NCBI RefSeq assembly: GCF_019649055.1
Contig: NW_026570223.1
Location: 558,001 to 622,000, forward strand
Direction of reading: 5' to 3'
Length of the DNA: 64,000 bases
DNA from: Paramacrobiotus metropolitanus
Lineage: Eukaryota; Tardigrada; Eutardigrada; Parachela; Macrobiotidae
In this document: in pieces, positions 46,092 through 56,631 of the stretch
How positions within the stretch are numbered: position 1 is the first letter of the stretch
Layout: each line of letters begins with the position of its first letter
The notes under the pieces: generated by a model
The model's database searches: none
The model's input: only the letters and a program-made list of their open reading frames with translations
Told to the model about the DNA's origin: nothing
Made by a program: the position numbers and the translations under genes

Positions 46092-46813
46092 TTTCAGGAA
46101 ACCGTAAGCAATCAGAGGAATGAATCGTCTTCCGATTGCCGATGGATATCTTAACTTTAGCGGCTCATAAAAGCAGGAAACTTTGGCATATCAGTGAATG
46201 ATTTGAAAGTACATTGTTGGAACTTACAAGTTAGAACGTTTACACCTGCTAATTTTTAATCACATACAACGTTAACGGCCATCTTGTTGTCCAGTTTACT
46301 TCATATGCAGGAAGTTTACAAGTTTACGCTTTGCACCCAGAAAAAAAAGCACTTTAATAGCAGTCAGTCCTCAGCCGGCATACATACTTCTATAGATAAC
46401 TTTGCTGCAGGCAGCAAGTTCCAGAGCACGTGCAAGTAGCGCATTGGTAAAACTATCCGCTGATCGGCGCTACATAAACATAAACCTAAAATAAGGAGCA
46501 TAAAATCTGTTTCCGGAAATCTAGAGCAAAGCGGCTGAGTAACTGTCGCATATTTCGGAATGCGCTCATTAAAATTGTGGGAAGTTGTAATATGCTGTAC
46601 AGTGCTCGTATAGTCGTATTTAAAGCCACAACCTTTCCTTGTAATTGATAGATCTGACTGTACCAATCAGAAGTCATTTTCCTCAACATGAGCAACGTAA
46701 TGAATCTTTTTGTATCAGCAAAAAGAAAAAGACATAATGGGAATCAAAATATTTCGTTCCAGCAGCGCCTGAATGACCGAAACAAACCGTATTTCATTTA
46801 GCAAAAATAAAGC
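46092..46813. other. intergenic, nothing recognised
   Basis: Overlapping short minus-strand frames near 46364-46695 have no supporting features. Confidence 0.4.
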
Positions 46814-47471
46814 TCATCCCTTTCGTGTCCAACAACACCCATAAGCCACGGATGCAATAATTAAACCCAGCCCGCTCATTAAGCCAAGGAACAGGATTGC
46901 GTTGTTTATGCCCTGGAATGCATCCCTCCATTGGAAATAGTTTTGGCACTCCGGAGTTTTTGATTTATCCATCGCGGGAGTCGTGCTGTCTGACCACGAC
47001 CATTTCGAAGAACTAGTTCTTACGGCACAAACATCGTCGTACGGGTTTTCATGATCGGGCCCGATCACGAGGACAAGAAGCGCGCCCAAGAAGCAGATTC
47101 CCCCGAGAAGCTTACATGCCATAAGGAAACAGGACACCGCTGATGGACCTCCTTTCACCATATACTTTGCCACACCATAAACAATCAGTCCAATAAGAGC
47201 AAAAGCTATTCCCAAATGGGAGCCAATACGATGGGTCGACGTTACGCTCATACCGTTACCTGAAATAAGTTACGTACCATTTAGTAGTAGGGAAAAAAAT
47301 CGACGAAGGTTTTTCTCGAAGCAACTTACTTATGCCGTAACTGATCATTAGAGCAAGACCGATGGCTGACATCACGATACCAAGTGTCCGCATAGCACGT
47401 GGATCTTTCGGGATTGTCTGGGGAGCAGGAACCGGAACGAGAGAGTATACGGTTGTAACAGCCGTACTCAT
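46814..47471 (-). CDS. four-TM MS4A-like protein 5
   Basis: Exons (minus strand) 47330-47471 and 46814-47259 with a 70-bp intron, phase 1, 195 residues. N-terminus MSTAVTTVYSLVPVPAPQTI; TM1 TLGIVMSAIGLALMISYGI; TM2 HLGIAFALIGLIVYGVAKYM; TM3 ACKLLGGICFLGALLVLVIG; a loop with two Cys (VCAVRTSSS and TPECQNYFQW); TM4 AILFLGLMSGLGLIIASVAY, then a short CCWTRKG end. The GxGFYLG motif is replaced by GSHLGIAF. Nearest relative by loop and end is the gene at 49002. Confidence 0.78.
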
Positions 47472-49001
47472 TTCCAGAACTAGATGTTCAACGTACTATC
47501 ACTTCCTGTTCCTTCACGTAGCGATCCGAACTACTTCATTTTAAAAAATACAGCCAAAACTTGAATAACTTCTGTATATGTGTTAACCTGACATCAACAT
47601 CTCTGAGACCGAAACCTTTCAATACATTTTATTCGCAAAAAGTAATGCAAACTTCCATTTTGCACTTTACAAGGTGGACTTCTATGGCTTGATATTTTAA
47701 GGGAATAACGTTGGGTAGATCAATAACCAAGTCAGAGGATATCGATCAAGAGGATCTGCTGAGCAGTAACAGTACGTTTTGCGCTATTAATTTTAGCTGT
47801 GCGCAGTATGGTTTGTACCGGTGTGCAGTCGCACAAATAATGCAGTAATATTCAGTTAAGTGCGCAAATATTTGCACACCATGCAGTGCATTATGATAGT
47901 TAAACTATGAATACTTCGAAGTATTTTTAACAGATGGAAAAATTATTAGTGCTGTAAAATTTGCAGTAATAAATTGTACGGGATTATTTAATAGTTCTGT
48001 ACAAAAGAGTACCGTTTACAGCGGCGATATATATACGTAGTGCAATTTCTACAAAAAAATTATGTCGAAAAAATTGTAGTCACATCAGAAAACCGGGAAA
48101 GGCTGAGTCAGGGAGGCAATGCTGTACTGGACACTTTTTTAAACAAGCAGATGCCCCTCCTAGAAGGCTTACGAAAAGGTTGATAGTAACCTCGAGAAAC
48201 TACATACTTCGTAAAATGCGATTTTTATAGCCGGTTCTACAGATATTTTTCATTACAGGCAATAAAGTTTAATACAGTGTCATAGAGAAGTGTCACATAA
48301 GTGGACTTTCCGTTTTTTACACGTTTATAGCGTGGATCACAAAGCCACCATGAATCACAAAGTCAGTACCTTTCATGGCTTACATTTTGACTTTGAATTT
48401 GCTACATTAATAAATTAGCGTAGGTCGTAAGAGTGAGAGCAGGCTATATCCATGCTGCCTGTGACCCCTAGATTTTATTATTTAAATTTTCACCGCACAA
48501 CGCCACAATCATAGTCGGCAAGTTTTGAGAACATATGAGGCGATAACCAAACGATGGTAAAAACTATTACAATTTTTTAGTCAGCGAGAGAGCACCAGAA
48601 AGCAGAGTCGGCACGCCACAATTAACACAAGGCGGTACTTTGCGAGCAAAAAATTGAGTGATTGTAGTTAATGGCAGACACTGTGTAATTCTTCTCATGC
48701 CGCCGCATAAGACGACGATTCAGCGACCCCACTTGCCAGATTTTGCAGCCAGACGTTGGCTGTTCCCATATCGCTAATTGCGGAGGCGTGAGGAAAGGGC
48801 AAGAGGTGCACACAGAACGATTTCTGATTCCTGATTAATCAGTCGGTTGACGCTTTACGGGATAGCACGACGACTTAGTCAGCAACACGCGGACTGACAC
48901 AATGATGAGCACGGCTGTTATTATAATGATAGTAAAAAAAAGGCTCCTTCGGTTCTCTCCATCATGACCTTCGGGAATTCTTTCGACACAAATGAATGAT
49001 G
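47472..49001. other. intergenic, nothing recognised
   Basis: No splice-supported exon, no inverted ends found. Confidence 0.4.
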
Positions 49002-49827
49002 TCACCTATTTGTAATGGAGCAACAGTAAACTATAGATGCGATAGACGCACAAAGACCCACTATCAATCCAAAAACCAAAAAGACGTTGATAGCGGCTGC
49101 TAAATTTGCACTCTGGCGCATAAAGTTTATACACTCCACTGATTTCAAAGGATCAGGTGTAGTAGTCGTAGTGGTCGTAGTGGTCGTCGTTCTGGACCAG
49201 GAAAGCAGTGATACCCAGTCGTAATCTTTCTGTTTTGGTAGACATGGATTATTATCACGACTAGGGTGTGAGAAATCGTCTGCCGTCTTGGATAGCACCA
49301 GGATAAATAGGGCTCCCAAAAAGACGCATGCGCTGAGAATCGCGCATTTAGTCAGGAATATAGACACAAACGTTCGATCTCCCGTAACCATGCATTTGCC
49401 GACAATGTACACGATCGGCCCGATGAAGGAAAGGAACACACCCAGATAAAATCCCAAGCCCATTACAGCCGTGATGCCCTGGCCATATGCTGCAACAAAA
49501 AATTCTCTATGTAAATTTTGAAATATTTTGTTTAACATGTACGTAGAATTATTTTACACGGAACCAACGTTTCTTAAAAAAATTGTATAAATAGGTAAAG
49601 CCAAGCGCTAAACAACGTAATCCATGAACATCGGGACCATATCCAGCTCGTCTCAAAGAGAAACATGGGTGCGTTAATGCAACTTTTGACTCACCGATAC
49701 TGTGGCAGACCACCAGGCAGAGGCCTACAACGGACTGCAGTATGCCTAGTAATGGCAGAACGCGCGGATAAATTGGAACGGTTTTTGGAACGGGAACGGG
49801 TACCATAGGAACAACCTGAGTAGTCAT
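49002..49827 (-). CDS. four-TM MS4A-like protein 6
   Basis: Exons (minus strand) 49695-49827 and 49002-49489, phase-1 intron, 206 residues. N-terminus MTTQVVPMVPVPVPKTVPI; TM1 LPLLGILQSVVGLCLVVCHS; exon 2 opens AYGQGITAVMGLGFYLGVFL; TM3 KCAILSACVFLGALFILVL; then a loop with a run of 11 Thr encoded by an ACN-type microsatellite, between two Cys (NPCLPKQ and VECINF); TM4 INVFLVFGLIVGLCASIAS and YCCSITNR. The Thr tract is a likely length-variable, O-glycosylated segment. Confidence 0.8.
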
Positions 49828-51719
49828 GATCAAAACCGAAAAAACGGTGAGCGTATTAACACTCGTATTATCCGATAATCTTTCTGTCGAACTCTCTTAT
49901 CCGGGAGAAATTTTTACTTGCGATAACAACAAAGCGTCGTGGGCTTTATGTATAACTATTGTGGAAGGCAGTCACCTGACATAAAATCTTACAATAAGTA
50001 CAGCAACAAATGCATTAAATTACAATGTTCAACCCATCTGTAGCATGATACATCTGTAAAACGCTTTGTCTGGAAGGCTGAATCGAATAGTGCCGGTCTC
50101 ATCGACATCCAGATCGATAAGTGAGCAGTGTGTGCCGGGAACTGGTAGTGACTTGTATAAAGGTAGTATATATCACAGCAATACAAATATCACGCACGCG
50201 AGAATGAGAAGTGTGAACAGACATTACCAGGAACAAGTGCTAATGCTTTTTGGGAAAAGGTCGAAGGTTGGGTGCATGATTCACAAGCGCTCTTACGACA
50301 AGTTGCTCGACTTCCTTCGAGTTGGGTGTCACCTGTGATGCATTGATGAACGTTCGATATTTGTTAACTCTGCGTCAATCACAGGCAGCTATCAGTAAGT
50401 ATTTTTAGCAGGACTTCTGATGTACTGATTTTATAATAATTATTATTCCTGCGTACGTTCTAGGGTTGCTTTGTCTGTGAGCTTGTGGCGAATAAATTTT
50501 GAATGTCTTAAGTTATGAAATTCTGCGGCATTATTTCAAGTTTATTGCATTGTTATGAACGTGTCCTTCGAATATTATGTAGTTATAGCGATTGAGCATT
50601 ACGCAGGATTTATATCTGGCTGGGATGATGTGTAAATTATCAATATTATTACATTGCTTGAGTTTTTTTTTGCTACGTGATCACTGTACGTTCAGAACAC
50701 ACAGTGGGAACTGGGAAGCATTAGTGCACTGATGTGCAACTGCCGCGTTTAGAACAGCATAATCTAGCCGATTTTACCGGATCACTGGTCGACGACTTGC
50801 CAGGTCCTGGAAGTGCTAATTTCATATTATTTTCTCTTCGCGTGCGTTGAAACAGCTGTTTGGACATGTGCGATGAGTACCATGAAAATCAATTCACAAT
50901 ATCATATTGCCCTAATTCTAACTCCAAACCAACACAATTATGCGAACTGTTACTTGTACATGTCCAGACAATAATAAATACAATTATACAATTATGCGAA
51001 ATAATAAGACAATTATGTGAACTGTTACATGTCCAGACAGTAATAAGGACTTGCGGTACGTAGGTATAGTATGTAACTGCATTTTCGTCGGCTCTCACTG
51101 TTAGTTGACGGCCAATCGTCATCAAACCTGTCTACTGATTCTTTTCGCCGCCAAAAGATTTGTAGAAATGTTAGATGACCTAATAAAAAGCCTGATTTTG
51201 AACTTCAGCCTGGGAAAACATTCACGAGCTTGTTCGTTTGTTGTGAAAATTTACCTTCAGCAAATTGGTAACTGAGTGATTAAAGCTAAAGATGGCTATA
51301 TTGTAGTTTAATTACTCATTAAGCTTTACCCTATATTGTGGTTTTGAAAGGTCTGTTTCGATTACAAAAGTAACTTCTGATTTCAAAGATTGCTCATAAA
51401 TTCGTGTACGCTTGTTTAATTGCTGATAAAATTCATGGGTGTCTGGTTCAGTGTTATTCGCAGTCGCAGATACAGTAATTATCGAATTTGTGGCACTCCC
51501 CCTTTTAATAAGCCCATTTCCCCTTTCATGTTTGAAAGATAAGAGACTACATATATGCCGTGAAACATGTGTTTTCAAGATTAAGCAGATCCAAATATTA
51601 TATACTCTAGAGTAATGTTTTTGGCGGACTTCCGCTATTAGCGCGTGAATGATGATCAGCCAGTGCCACACTTGTTACTGTACATCTGCACCAAAAACAA
51701 AACTGACTCCTTACAACAA
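49828..51719. other. intergenic with a short tandem repeat
   Basis: At about 50937-51053 a roughly 70-bp unit (caattatgcgaactgttac ... catgtccagacaataataa) occurs twice, slightly changed. A 119-codon minus-strand frame at 51312-51671 has no recognisable features. Confidence 0.4.
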
Positions 51720-51929
51720 GCTAACAATAAACATCTTTACAAATAACAGAATTAAAGCTCTCTAATGGTAGATCCAGAATAGATCCACAGACGGAGACAG
51801 AAACGGAATCTATCCCGTAGAAGTGAGCGATACGACCTGGATCGCGAGCTATGCGGAAACACAAACGTCGCACCGTAAATCGCTGACTTTTAATAATATT
51901 GAAAGTCTGGAGAACAGAAATCAACAAGT

Positions 51930-52245
51930 GATCGGCGCAGCTCGATCGTAAAACGTAGAGCCAATTCAACAGCGTGCAACGCTGTGCAGCACGTGCTATG
52001 CCGCGCCCACTAATAAAGCGCAAGCCAATCAGAAGCGAGACACAACACAGACCGTAATCCAAAGGCGTAGCGCCTAGCGCCACGGGCGTGAACGCTAGTG
52101 AGGCCTCGTCTCACATGCCTCTGGGGGGATGCCGAGCTCTTGTGAGGCCCAACATACTCCCGAATCCACGAAAAGACGGTCGCCGGTGTCTGTGCGTGCT
52201 CGAAAACATCAAATTCTCTTATTCCATTTATCATATCACATCAAT
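51930..52245 (-). other. GC-rich block, candidate part of the 3' LTR
   Basis: This block is richer in G+C than its surroundings and has no ORF with support. On the minus strand it follows the 3' repeats of the retroelement, in the position of a terminal repeat. Inference only: the matching 5' copy is not in the window. Confidence 0.25.
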
Positions 52246-52389
52246 TCCATAAGGCACAATTCCATTTTAATACGATATGAATAAAGAGATCCAATTACAA
52301 AAATACTATCATAAAAACAGATCAACAGTTATAAGATCAACAAAAGTAATAATCAAATTGTAGACTAGGATCCTCCATTTCTGACTCGT

Positions 52390-52797
52390 AAAGGTCACAG
52401 GTCCTGTCCACCGTTTTCCGCACTTTGGCCCATTCCGCTCTGTTGAGCAATTCCGCGCATCCGTAGTGCGACTTTTCATCACAATCCGCTTGAGAATCAG
52501 GTGCGTATCAAGTACGACTTAAGAATACTGCTTCAGTCTTTGGAATAAGGTGCGTATCAATTGTACGACTTCAAATGAGATCCATAAAGGTCATGGAGGG
52601 ACGTCATGTAGACAAGCGTAGTTCGCTTCCTCCCTAGTAAAGGTCATCCTTTGTTGAGATGATCCGTTGAGATGTGCAACTCGTTTTGGGTTAATGGTCC
52701 CAAAGGTCATGCGACTTGAATTCCGATACGGTGACTCTGTTGGGCAATTGATGATCCCAAAGGTCATCCCACTCGTCAAAACTTCCATTAAAGGTCA
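52390..52797. promoter_or_regulatory. cluster of six AAAGGTCA sites
   Basis: Exact AAAGGTCA occurs at 52390, 52586, 52639, 52702, 52759 and 52790, all on the plus strand, in non-coding sequence. AAAGGTCA is the known extended half-site bound as a monomer by NR4A-type nuclear receptors (NBRE). Binding here is inference. Around them are short repeats such as catggaggga and gatccca/tggtcccaaag. Confidence 0.55.
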
Positions 52798-52914
52798 TGG
52801 AGGGACTTAGCCAATTTTCTGCGGCTTTCAAGCACTTCTTCGCTTGCCTCCCTGGTAAAATTTGCAGTTTGACCTTTCCGTCGCACATCCAACTTCAGTA
52901 TGCCTCGAGCGGCC

Positions 52915-53400
52915 AGAGTGCCGGCAAATTTACCGTAACATCTCTGATGGGGCCGGCTAATTACCGCATTAAGTTTACCCCATGAAATTTCCACCTTAAA
53001 TCTTTTACTCTTGTTCGCCGCCTGTGGCCCATGTCAATACGAGAAATCCGGCTCGATTACCGTAGTTTTTCTCGTTTCACCTTTAACACTGAGTCGCTTA
53101 AGAAGAGTGCCGGCAGAGTTTACCGTAACAACTCTAATGAGGCCGGCTGGTTACCGCATTAAGTTAACCTCATCAATATTCCACCTGTTGTCTTTCTCTT
53201 TTTCGCCGCTTGTGGCCCCGTTTCGTATTCAAGAGATCCGGCTTGATTACCGTAGTTTCTCTTGTCACTTTATAACACTGAATCGCGTAAGGAGGAGAGC
53301 CGGCTAACTGCCGTAACTACTCCCTTGGGGCCGGCTTTATAGACTGAATCAATTTCAACCCCAATAGATATTCCACATGATTTCTTTCGGCAATTCTGTG
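52915..53400 (-). repeat. 189-bp tandem repeat, about 2.5 units
   Basis: Units start near 52915, 53104 and 53294 (agagtgccggc, agagtgccggc, gagagccggc). Each contains two CCGGCT...TTACCG boxes, a ttcgccgc(c/t)tgtggcc box and an (a)gatccggct(c/t)gattaccgtag box. The third unit is cut short. It lies just 3' of the last retroelement ORF on the transcribed minus strand, so it would be in the 3' untranslated region. Confidence 0.75.
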
Positions 53401-53551
53401 CTACAATTGCTGCAACCAACAAATACACAAATACAATTAATGTTAACATGTCAAATGTCACGCCCTTTATACAACACCGTTTTTCATTTTTGTGACGTAC
53501 CGACAAAATGCCGTAGACGTCCTTTCGATAGTGTGATCCTAACGATCAACA

Positions 53552-56293
53552 CTATTCCATTTCATTTGAATCGCCCTCGCCATCTCTTGGCGGGCGTTTC
53601 TTAGCGCTTTCCGGTTGGTTTCGATCGGAAGTTCGGTCAACTGGTTCCGTCGAGTCAACTTCCATGACCTTTGTCGGGTCGACTTTGCGCTGGCCTCGAC
53701 CTTTACCTTGGCGACTTCGCTTAACCGCCTCAAGTCGATGGCGTGCGTCATTTTCTTCTAGTCGCAGTCTTCGGTTATCGGGGTCTTCCGCCGATCGACG
53801 CTGCACGTCGGCGAGATTATCCCGCAGCTGTTGGTTTCGTATGCCGCGTCGTCCCATCTGGTTAGGGGCGCGTTCCGGACGTCGGTCGCTTTTCTTTACC
53901 AGGAATTCATCGATGTACGTTTCGATTCCGTCCACCGGTTCGACGTAGTCGCTTCCCAGAGAATCTTTGATCTTATTAATCCTTTCTTCAATTTGGGATG
54001 CATGGCGCTGTATCAAGTTGCCCTTTTCCATCCGTGTCTTACACTTCTTCAGCGCCTTGCGAGCCGTATGCGCTATGCTGATGTGTTCCATCGGTTGTCC
54101 CAATTTAGCGACATGAGCTCGGAAGAACGGTGGAATGTCGTCCTTCATAGTGTTAGACACCAATTGATTCTGTGTCTTGTAATGTGCCAATCTCGCAGCG
54201 AAGACCTTTTGCCCCATCCTTTTTGCGGCATAGTCCTTCGGATCCACCTGTAATCCGATCGACGCTCTCGCAGCTAACAACTTGAAAGCTGGATTCACAT
54301 ATCGTAAAACGAACTGGGCCACGTATTCTTGTCGTTCCGGATAGTCGCGATAATAAAATTGGGTCATCCCAATTGGGTCCGTTGTTTCCAGTGGCACATC
54401 CAGTAGGCTCAAATCGACCAAACTGTGTAACCCATTCCGTCTAATAGGGAGATAGCAGTCCCGTGCCGAATCGCGGTGGATGAATAATCGACGAAAAATT
54501 CCCTTTTCTACTCCCTCTTTAATTTCTTTTGCGTAGCCCGAGTCAAGTAAGAATTGGCTCAACTGTCTCAGAATTGTGGCAATTTTGTTGGCTTCAACCG
54601 AGTCCGATTCAAGTCCAAAGTATCGACAAATTTCGACCGTTTGCTCATCAATATCAGTCGTCTTATATTCCATGTCAATGCTTTCAGGTTGTCGGTTATC
54701 AAATCTGGAGTTTAATCGGTGATCACCTTGGCGACGATTATCCGGTTCGCCTTGGCCTTCCAGTTCACGTCGCTCTCCTGACTCAGGCTGCGACGGTTCA
54801 TTACTCGTCGGTGTAGCCAGTTGAAGGTCACTATCCAAAATCACATTTCGTCGATGGGTCACGTTTTCTTGAGACGCTTCCACAATCGAGCTGGTTCCTT
54901 CCATCGCATCGTCCTCTTGTACGACGCTCACAATTGGATCCACGACGTGAACCATTGACTCCACCCGCTGATACTTTGGGGGTGAATCTTCCCGTTCAGT
55001 GCTTGATGACCTTTTGCTTGTGCCCGAGTCAAAGGTCGCATAAAATGCGGCTCCCTGTTGCCATCTTTTATCCTGTGGATCGGGTGTTCGATTCCGCGTC
55101 TGTTCGCGTCTTTTGTCCCATGACCTTTCAGGTGTTGACATTCTGACATTGCGATTCCGGAATGCAACTCCCATCGGCACCTGATGTCCTTGCTTCTCGG
55201 GTTCTGTACGGAATGTTTCCGCACGCCGTTTCTCTTCACGTCCTCTTGTGGCTGCTGAGATCTTTGCCGTGTCGATTTTCCTCTGAACACTCGTTTCTGT
55301 TACTTCATCTCCATGGCGCACCCATCCTCTTCCGCCACGGTAATCTCGGTCGCGAGAGTGTTCGCGTGACCTTTCACTGTGGTAGTCACGTGTCCTTTCA
55401 CGAGAGTGTTCGCGTGACCTTTCGCTCCGTCTTTCAGAAATCCGTTCATGTTCACGTGAATGTCCGCGTGACCTTTCTCTATGCGGAGGCGATCGAGGTC
55501 GAATGAAACCTTCGTCCCGTTTAAAACTTCTGAGTGCTTGCAGCACATCGCTTCCGGTTCGGCGAGATTTACGTAGGTCATCCATACGTCTTTCGACTTC
55601 CTTCTTTATGTATGGTGCCGGCGCGAACCCGTCTTGCAGTCGTTTCTTCTCCCGCAACAGCATTTTGAATAACTCGTCTGACATAGCAGCTGGATCTTTC
55701 GTTAACGTTTCGATTTGTATGATGAGCGACTGTCGTACAAGTTGCATTTCGTCTTCATTAAGACTGGCCATGCCCGTGGGTGCAGCTAAACCCGACGTAC
55801 TGGGCAATGCTTCCCGTGCGGCCTGTTCATTTGCTCTTTTATTTTCCGCATTAATTTTCGCTCTGATTTCATCCTCCATTTGCTGAACACGCATCTTCTC
55901 TTGATCTTCTTCAAACTTCTTTCGATACGCGTCTGTTTGTGGACATTTCAACGGTTCCAAGGTGTCATCCCAACCAGGTTCGTTGTTTCGGATCGCTTCC
56001 CGATAACGATCCTCAAATAGCATTCGCTCTTCTACTGGGATGCTGCCGTAATTTCTTGCGCTTATGAGATTTCGAAAAACGTCCAAATTCCCACGTTTGG
56101 CTTCCATGATCCCAACAAGCGTGACGGCATGTGGGTCTTCCAGCTTGTGAATACAAGTGTAGCAAGGGAATTTCTTATCAACCTTTTTGTTGTTCCGTAA
56201 GCAGTCCGGACATTTTGGATTATAGCCCGTAAACTGATCGATGTCTGCCGCCATTCCCGAACGTTTAGGGGTGGCTTGACCTTTTTGTGCCAT
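53552..56293 (-). CDS. retroelement ORF, CxxC zinc motif and RS/RE-rich region
   Basis: 913 codons, ATG at 56293 (MAQKGQATPKRSG). Residues about 27-46 hold a double CxxC (CPDCLRNNKK...CYTC), a probable zinc knuckle-like ribbon. Residues about 110-250 are charged and helical (KKFEEDQEKMRVQQ). A region at about 265-330 is made of Arg-Ser/Arg-Glu repeats (SREHSRERTRDY), like splicing-factor RS domains and nucleic-acid-binding Gag parts. The last 350 residues (VEICRYFGLESDSVEANKIA... to YVEPVDGIETYIDEF) look globular and helical, then a basic tail with NRQP and GKGRGQRK. A Gag-like RNA-binding or capsid role is inference; its position after pol is unusual. Confidence 0.7.
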   Translation of the reverse strand: MAQKGQATPKRSGMAADIDQFTGYNPKCPDCLRNNKKVDKKFPCYTCIHKLEDPHAVTLVGIMEAKRGNLDVFRNLISARNYGSIPVEERMLFEDRYREAIRNNEPGWDDTLEPLKCPQTDAYRKKFEEDQEKMRVQQMEDEIRAKINAENKRANEQAAREALPSTSGLAAPTGMASLNEDEMQLVRQSLIIQIETLTKDPAAMSDELFKMLLREKKRLQDGFAPAPYIKKEVERRMDDLRKSRRTGSDVLQALRSFKRDEGFIRPRSPPHRERSRGHSREHERISERRSERSREHSRERTRDYHSERSREHSRDRDYRGGRGWVRHGDEVTETSVQRKIDTAKISAATRGREEKRRAETFRTEPEKQGHQVPMGVAFRNRNVRMSTPERSWDKRREQTRNRTPDPQDKRWQQGAAFYATFDSGTSKRSSSTEREDSPPKYQRVESMVHVVDPIVSVVQEDDAMEGTSSIVEASQENVTHRRNVILDSDLQLATPTSNEPSQPESGERRELEGQGEPDNRRQGDHRLNSRFDNRQPESIDMEYKTTDIDEQTVEICRYFGLESDSVEANKIATILRQLSQFLLDSGYAKEIKEGVEKGIFRRLFIHRDSARDCYLPIRRNGLHSLVDLSLLDVPLETTDPIGMTQFYYRDYPERQEYVAQFVLRYVNPAFKLLAARASIGLQVDPKDYAAKRMGQKVFAARLAHYKTQNQLVSNTMKDDIPPFFRAHVAKLGQPMEHISIAHTARKALKKCKTRMEKGNLIQRHASQIEERINKIKDSLGSDYVEPVDGIETYIDEFLVKKSDRRPERAPNQMGRRGIRNQQLRDNLADVQRRSAEDPDNRRLRLEENDARHRLEAVKRSRQGKGRGQRKVDPTKVMEVDSTEPVDRTSDRNQPESAKKRPPRDGEGDSNEME

Positions 56294-56631
56294 CTTTCTC
56301 CTTCAATCTGCAATTATAAAACAATCCGTCATATTAACCTCTCCACGTTAATCCTTTCCATTCCTATCCGTTATCAAGGCTTTCTATCATTTTTACGCCT
56401 ATCCGTTACTGAGCTGAGACTTTCCTAGCTCCTGCTGGCTTTTCTATCACTGTAACGTGGTGACCTTTCTCACGTTATCAGCACTCTCTGACTACTGTGA
56501 CCTTTTCTATTAGTCCTATTGCTGCTTTCAGGTGACCTTTCCTAACACTTTTCTCTTTCGTTTTGAACTATTTTATGCTTTTTCTGTAATATGCAGGGTT
56601 CATTACTCACTGCATATTACACTGTCGACAT
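56294..56631 (-). other. spacer between retroelement ORFs with three motif copies
   Basis: This 338-nt non-coding gap contains TGACCTTT at 56461, 56498 and 56533 on the plus strand. It might hold a splice acceptor, internal promoter or ribosome entry for the 913-codon ORF; none is recognisable. Confidence 0.45.

Noticed and set aside
51312-51671. 119-codon minus-strand frame as env-like ORF of the retroelement
   Set aside because: No signal peptide, cysteine pattern or fusion-like segment, and it lies beyond the likely end of the element.
52915-53400. CRISPR-like array
   Set aside because: Unit length of 189 bp, only 2.5 units, no spacers; eukaryotic context.
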